The notes below the pieces were generated by a model that saw nothing but the letters and a program-made list of their open reading frames with translations, was not told where the DNA came from and ran no database searches. From Prorocentrum cordatum (taxonomy: Eukaryota > Sar > Dinophyceae > Prorocentrales > Prorocentraceae), in assembly GCA_963575745.1 (NCBI GenBank), contig CAUYUJ010000336.1, forward strand, positions 1,471,747 to 1,509,179: DNA of 37,433 nt. The letters are read 5' to 3'. A program made the position numbers and the translations under genes. This document shows positions 34,301-37,433 of the stretch, piece after piece; within the stretch, counting starts at the first letter, position 1, and each line of letters starts with the position of its first letter.

Positions 34301-37300
34301 CTTGACTTAATTTTAACTTAAGCCTTTTCTTCAACTCGAACTGTTCGTGTTTCTGTTAGCTCAGCTTTGCTTGGTTTAGCTCAACTCAACTCAGCTGCAC
34401 TCAACTTAACGCATACTAACTTAACTCAGCTCAAGTCAAGTCGCGCCAACTTGACTTAGCTCATCTTGGCTTAACTTAGCTTAACTTAACTTATCTTATC
34501 CTAACTGAACTTAACTTGACTCAACTCAACATAACTTAACCTAGCTTAGCTTAACCCCACTTAACCTAACTCAACCTCACTCAACTTAACGTAACTCAAT
34601 CTCCTTAACTTAACTCAACTGGACTTAACTTTAGTTAATTTAACCGAACTCAACTTAACTTAACGTCATTTACTTAACGCAACATAACTTAATTCAACTC
34701 AGCTTAATTTAACTTCACTTAACGCAACTTCACTCAGCTTCACTTAATTTACCACAACTTAACTTAACTGAACTTAACTTGTTTTAACTTAATCAAACTT
34801 AACCAAACTCAACTTAACTTACTTTACTGTAACTTAGCTTAACAAAACTTGGCTTAACTGGGCTTGGCTTAGTATGACTTAACCCAATGTATCTCAAATT
34901 ATATCAACTTAACGTAACCCAACACAACGTAACTTAACTTAACGTCACTCAACCTAACTTAACGCAACTTAAAGTAAATTAATTAAGATCAGCCCAACTT
35001 AACTCAAATCAATCTAATTCAACTGAACATAACTTAAGTTAACTTATCTTAACTTATTGCAGCTTAACTTAACTTAACTCAGCTTAACTCAACTCAACTT
35101 AACTCAACTTAACATAACTTAACTTAACTCAACTCAACGTAATTCAACTGAACTTAACTTTAGCCAACTTGAATTCAGTTTACCTAAACTAACTGACCTC
35201 AACTTATGTTAACTTAACTTCGCTTAGCTTAACTTAACTCAACTTAACCCAACTTAACTCAACTCAACTTAACTTAGCGCTTTGTATTTCAATTATTATA
35301 ACTTACCTTAACTCAACTTAACTTAACCGAATTTAACTGAACTTAACCTATATTGACTCAACTTAACGTAACGTAACTTAACTCAACTCAACTTCTGAAT
35401 TTAGCCAATGGCTTGCTTCAGTTTCGGCGGGCACTCGGTCAGACCAAAGCTTCGTGTCTGCGTCGCTGCCAGCTTCGGACAGGTTTGCGTTCATCCAACG
35501 GAGCGCGCGTTTCCTCAGGGTCTGCGAGCTGATGGCAGACAGATGTGCAAAGGCTCGTAGGCACGGGTCCCCCCCCCCCCCCCCCGACATGCAGATCCAA
35601 GGGGCTGCTCTTATGTCCTCTGGTTGGGCATGCGAACAGTTCCCCGATGGCCTCCTGTGGGGAAAACCAGTGGGCTCATACGGCTTCTTCTTGCGGTTGC
35701 ATCAAGGAGCCCATGCCAATCGCGTATATGTGAATGCCATGCGCGGCCATGTGACGTAGTTGCATGGTTGCCTCGGATCGCCCATTCAGGCATTGCCTGT
35801 GGGGCCCACGAGGGCCCGTGCGGGGTAGGTGGGTAGGGAGGTGGTGGTGGGTAGGTGGGGTGGGGGGCGGGGGGGGGGGGGGGGGTCACTTCGCAAACTG
35901 GGGGCATCGTCCCCTTGGCCAGTCTTGTCCAGGGCGGGGGGCCTGCTGCGTTTCGCAAAACGCGCAGTGCAAAGCGACTATCGAATTCGTTGGTGGAAAC
36001 GGCAATGTGTAAGGACATTGTATGATTTTTAAGTGTATGGTACAACACCCAGATGCGAACACGCACTACAAAAATTCTGAGACACGGTAGAAAATTGCCA
36101 CTATGGAACACGATTCCCATTCAACCCGCAAGCATTTTCCCACCCGCGCGCCCGACCATGTTGGCTTCCAGGGGGGGTCTGGGGCACGAATTTGTTCGCG
36201 GCGCGGACATTTTTGTGCATTCTGACGTTTTTGGGGGTGTTTGTCTCCAGGACCGTGTCCCCGTGGACGGGGGGGGCCCTGTCTCCACGGACGGCCCCCC
36301 CCCCAAAGCTCGCTCATGAGTGGTTTTGACGTGAGAGCTCAGCGCGCCTGGGGTGGATTGCGGTCCTCGTTGGTGCGCCCTGTCTGAAGTACCGATGTAG
36401 CATTTGTTGACCATATATTCCGTCGTGTAGCATATTGCAATCACGTCTATTTCTGCGTGCCCCAGGTGGGGCACGACTACAAGGGACACGCGCAGGAGCT
36501 GAAAGACAAGGGCCTCACAGCCGAGATGGAGGCCGAGGTCGAGTCCAACCGCGAGATCAGCCGTGCATGGTTGAAGCGCGAGTGCCCGCAGGATGAGGCC
36601 GCTCAGTCTTTCAAGAAGCCAAGGAAGAGGCATCGCGTTGCCTCGTGCGAAGTGCTTCGTGACATGGAGAACATGCTTAGAGTTGCATCCCGCGGCGAGC
36701 TCTCCCTCCAGCATTTTGTTGTTCCGGAGGACGAGGAGGTCAGAGGGTCTGCATTCACGTGGAAGGGGCTCGACATCCACAGGGACGGGGAATCTAGCAT
36801 GAAATGCCCCGTCGACTTCCTGCAGCGCAAGAAGCAGTGCAACGTGAACGACATCCCAGATCCCACTCACTGCGGATGGCGGGCTTTTCAAGGAGCTTGT
36901 CGCGACACGGGTTTGTACACGCACTTGCAGTTGTTTGTCACAGTGTGCAATGTACCGCATGGTGGTTGGAACGACGACGTCAAGTACAAGCAGGTCGTCG
37001 AGGGCCTCGACGAGACCTTCAAGACCGACACCCCCTACACGGAGCCCTTGTTCAAGGCAATGCTGTACAGTATGGTGCAAGATAGCGGCCGCGAGCTGGA
37101 CATTGGCAACCCCGATGTGGTAGAGGAAATGTAGCAGGAGGCCCACGTGAACTCTCCATGGAAAGTGAAGGGTGACAAAACAGCAATGAATAAATTTTTC
37201 CTCCCTGTGAAGAAGGCGCTGGCGGAGTCCAAGGTGTGGACGATGCGCGAGTACGGCTACACCAACATCTGCGTCAAGATGGACCGCCTCGACGAGGTGA

Positions 37301-37433
37301 AGGGGTTGCACGCGAAGATCCACGTCGCCCCCGAGAAGACAGACGGTCCGCAGAAGCAGACGGGAAAGAGCGCCGCGGAGGAGACCAGGCTTCTGCGTGC
37401 TAGCGCTGGCAACCGCTTCAACTTGGCGATGGC
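28370..37433 (+). CDS. Multi-exon plus-strand gene, 3' end outside window, unknown function
   Basis: Probable exons: 28370-28460 (DAVDAIVYEKTMLHESTAYS, frame unsure); 28667-28784 (FDRHIGRWYLGSRLTMEKVP); 28993 to about 29120 (DGSGLITDGANDCMVSDILK); 29360 to about 29635 (MALDTYRTGFKKCCADVQIG, EAFWSMWDIVDNLSLEAGGR); 30079 to about 30665 (MTTGDLAFVVHVNVDNTIGS); 31112-31363 (VDMACEIEDSDMRGIVSVSA, ending CAG|GTGCGC); 36466 to window end (HDYKGHAQELKDKGLTAEME, CNVPHGGWNDDVKYKQVVEG). The last two are both phase 0, so one 5.1-kb intron between them is consistent. Early exons could instead form a separate gene. Introns at 29.1-31.1 kb are G-rich on the sense strand. The last exon has an in-frame TAG at 37132-37134, after which clear coding sequence goes on (AMNKFFLPVKKALAESKVWT). 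I recognise no domain; the protein appears soluble and charged. Confidence 0.5.
28795..28992. repeat. CTC tract forming a pyrimidine-rich intron
   Basis: CTCCTCCTCCTC and CCCCCTCC blocks on the sense strand, ending CCCGCTTCCAG at the 28993 exon. It is a long polypyrimidine intron between two good exons. Confidence 0.85.
29640..30050. repeat. G-run-rich intron
   Basis: Dense GGGG and GGGGGG runs separated by a few bases on the plus (sense) strand, in the intron between exons at 29360 and 30079. Similar G-rich stretches lie at about 29160-29335 and 30730-31070. Many sets of four closely spaced runs fit G-quadruplex rules. Confidence 0.85.
30980..31010. repeat. 13-bp perfect hairpin in G-rich intron
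   Basis: TCCTGCCCTCCCC at 30980-30992 and its exact reverse complement at 30998-31010 around CTCGT. It lies about 100 nt before the 31112 exon acceptor. Confidence 0.93.
31364..32390. other. First part of the proposed 5.1-kb intron; no gene seen
   Basis: The left part (31400-31680) is mid-GC and contains CACACGTGAACATACACATA-type repeats. The right part (31690-32180) is GC-rich with GGGCTCAAG repeats (about 32050 and 32130) that form short stems such as CAGGGC/GCCCTG. Open frames here show no domain. Confidence 0.45.
32395..32625. repeat. C/CA-rich low-complexity block
   Basis: Runs of C, CCACC and CACACA on the plus strand. It sits 140 bp left of a block with the opposite bias (G/T), so the two could pair in part. 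Confidence 0.9.
32755..33180. repeat. GT/TGCG-rich low-complexity block
   Basis: GTGTGTGCGTGTGCG units with long GT and G runs (about 18 G near 32900). The alternating purine-pyrimidine TGCG stretches fit Z-DNA rules. It runs straight into the hairpin satellite at 33183. Confidence 0.92.
33183..33997. repeat. Hairpin satellite with a four-unit higher-order repeat
   Basis: Eleven units of about 74 bp start near 33220, 33293, 33367, 33443, 33517, 33586, 33660, 33735, 33809, 33874 and 33948, after a partial unit. Each carries CGCCAACATG...CATGTTGGGG around TACTGCGTTA, followed by CGAAGCCCCGAACTTAGCAA. Units fall in four types that recur in the same order. Type 1 has CTTGGTTTT and a C-rich tail (1, 5, 9); type 2 has ACTGCGTTAG and GAAGCCCCG (2, 6, 10); type 3 has ACCGCGTTAG or similar and GCGCGCGACCCC (3, 7, 11); type 4 has GAATCCT (4, 8). 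The higher-order period is about 292 bp. Most units hold a 9-11 bp stem. Confidence 0.93.
33998..34254. other. Unique spacer between two satellites
   Basis: About 250 bp of lower-GC unique sequence. No gene seen; open frames are short and lack splice logic. Confidence 0.5.
34255..35395. repeat. AACTTAACTC satellite, about 1.1 kb
   Basis: Degenerate five-base units (ACTTA, ACTCA, with CTGAA, CGTAA and others) fill the whole stretch. It is the most A/T-rich part of the window and its strands are C/T versus G/A skewed. Long perfect runs such as CTTAACTTAACTTAACT are common. No coding frame survives. Confidence 0.96.
35396..36465. other. Right part of the proposed intron; no firm gene
   Basis: The minus frame 35378-35590 (ISSQTLRKRALRWMNANLSE, SDADTKLWSDRVPAETEASH) looks mildly coding, but its stop is supplied by the satellite. 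The plus frame after the 17-C run at 35569-35585 (IQGAALMSSGWACEQFPDGL) is a competing candidate. A G-rich block with a run of about 19 G lies at 35815-35886. A pyrimidine-rich acceptor (CTATTTCTGCGTGCCCCAG) ends the stretch at 36465. Confidence 0.35.

Noticed and set aside
36121-37323. 400-codon minus-strand ORF
   Set aside because: It is antisense to the well-supported plus-strand exon at 36466-37433 and has shadow composition (Leu/His/Val from codon complement).

Overview
The window looks like nuclear DNA of a GC-rich dinoflagellate, possibly a Prorocentrum-like species, though the species cannot be fixed from sequence alone. The evidence is: two clear relics of the dinoflagellate trans-spliced leader (22694-22715 and 27337-27355); introns with GC-AG ends and AG|G repeats at both junctions (17866-17927, 11184-11379, 20810-20932); proteins with MKKPAAAK motifs; a large protein of a type I recall as common in dinoflagellate genomes; and a genome dominated by low-complexity DNA. 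No bacterial operon, rRNA, tRNA or CRISPR is seen.

Layout. 1-10.9 kb is mostly repeats: a CTA microsatellite, GT-rich DNA, several degenerate minisatellites with 12-30 bp periods, a 160 bp dispersed duplication (4.4 and 5.8 kb) and a 517-codon acidic repeat ORF (8.3-9.9 kb). From 10.9 to 25.97 kb the recognisable genes are all on the minus strand. They are a C5-cytosine methyltransferase-like gene whose catalytic Cys reads as Ser (10911-12906), a two-exon transposase-like gene just upstream of it (13226-15717), a multi-exon chain of charged, Lys/Ala-rich proteins (16400-21555, one or two genes), a SAM-domain gene with a probable 1-nt frameshift (21869-22406), and a Cys-motif gene with a frameshift and an internal TAG (24120-25971). 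From 26.8 kb onward genes run on the plus strand: a terminal exon (26845-27016), an intronless basic retrogene with a spliced-leader relic (27386-27793), and a multi-exon gene from about 28.4 kb to the window end. Its 5.1 kb last visible intron would hold a higher-order hairpin satellite (33.2-34.0 kb) and a 1.1 kb AACTTAACT satellite.

Two themes connect the parts. First, near-perfect palindromes with 16-37 bp arms sit in or at the edge of predicted introns, several within about 20 nt of the 3' splice site; this fits hairpin or introner-type elements inserted into genes. Second, mRNA has been recycled into the genome, shown by the spliced-leader relics. The methyltransferase and transposase-like genes lie head to tail 0.3 kb apart and may be one mobile unit. 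Exon limits are read by eye from codon content and splice-like junctions; none was checked against RNA.
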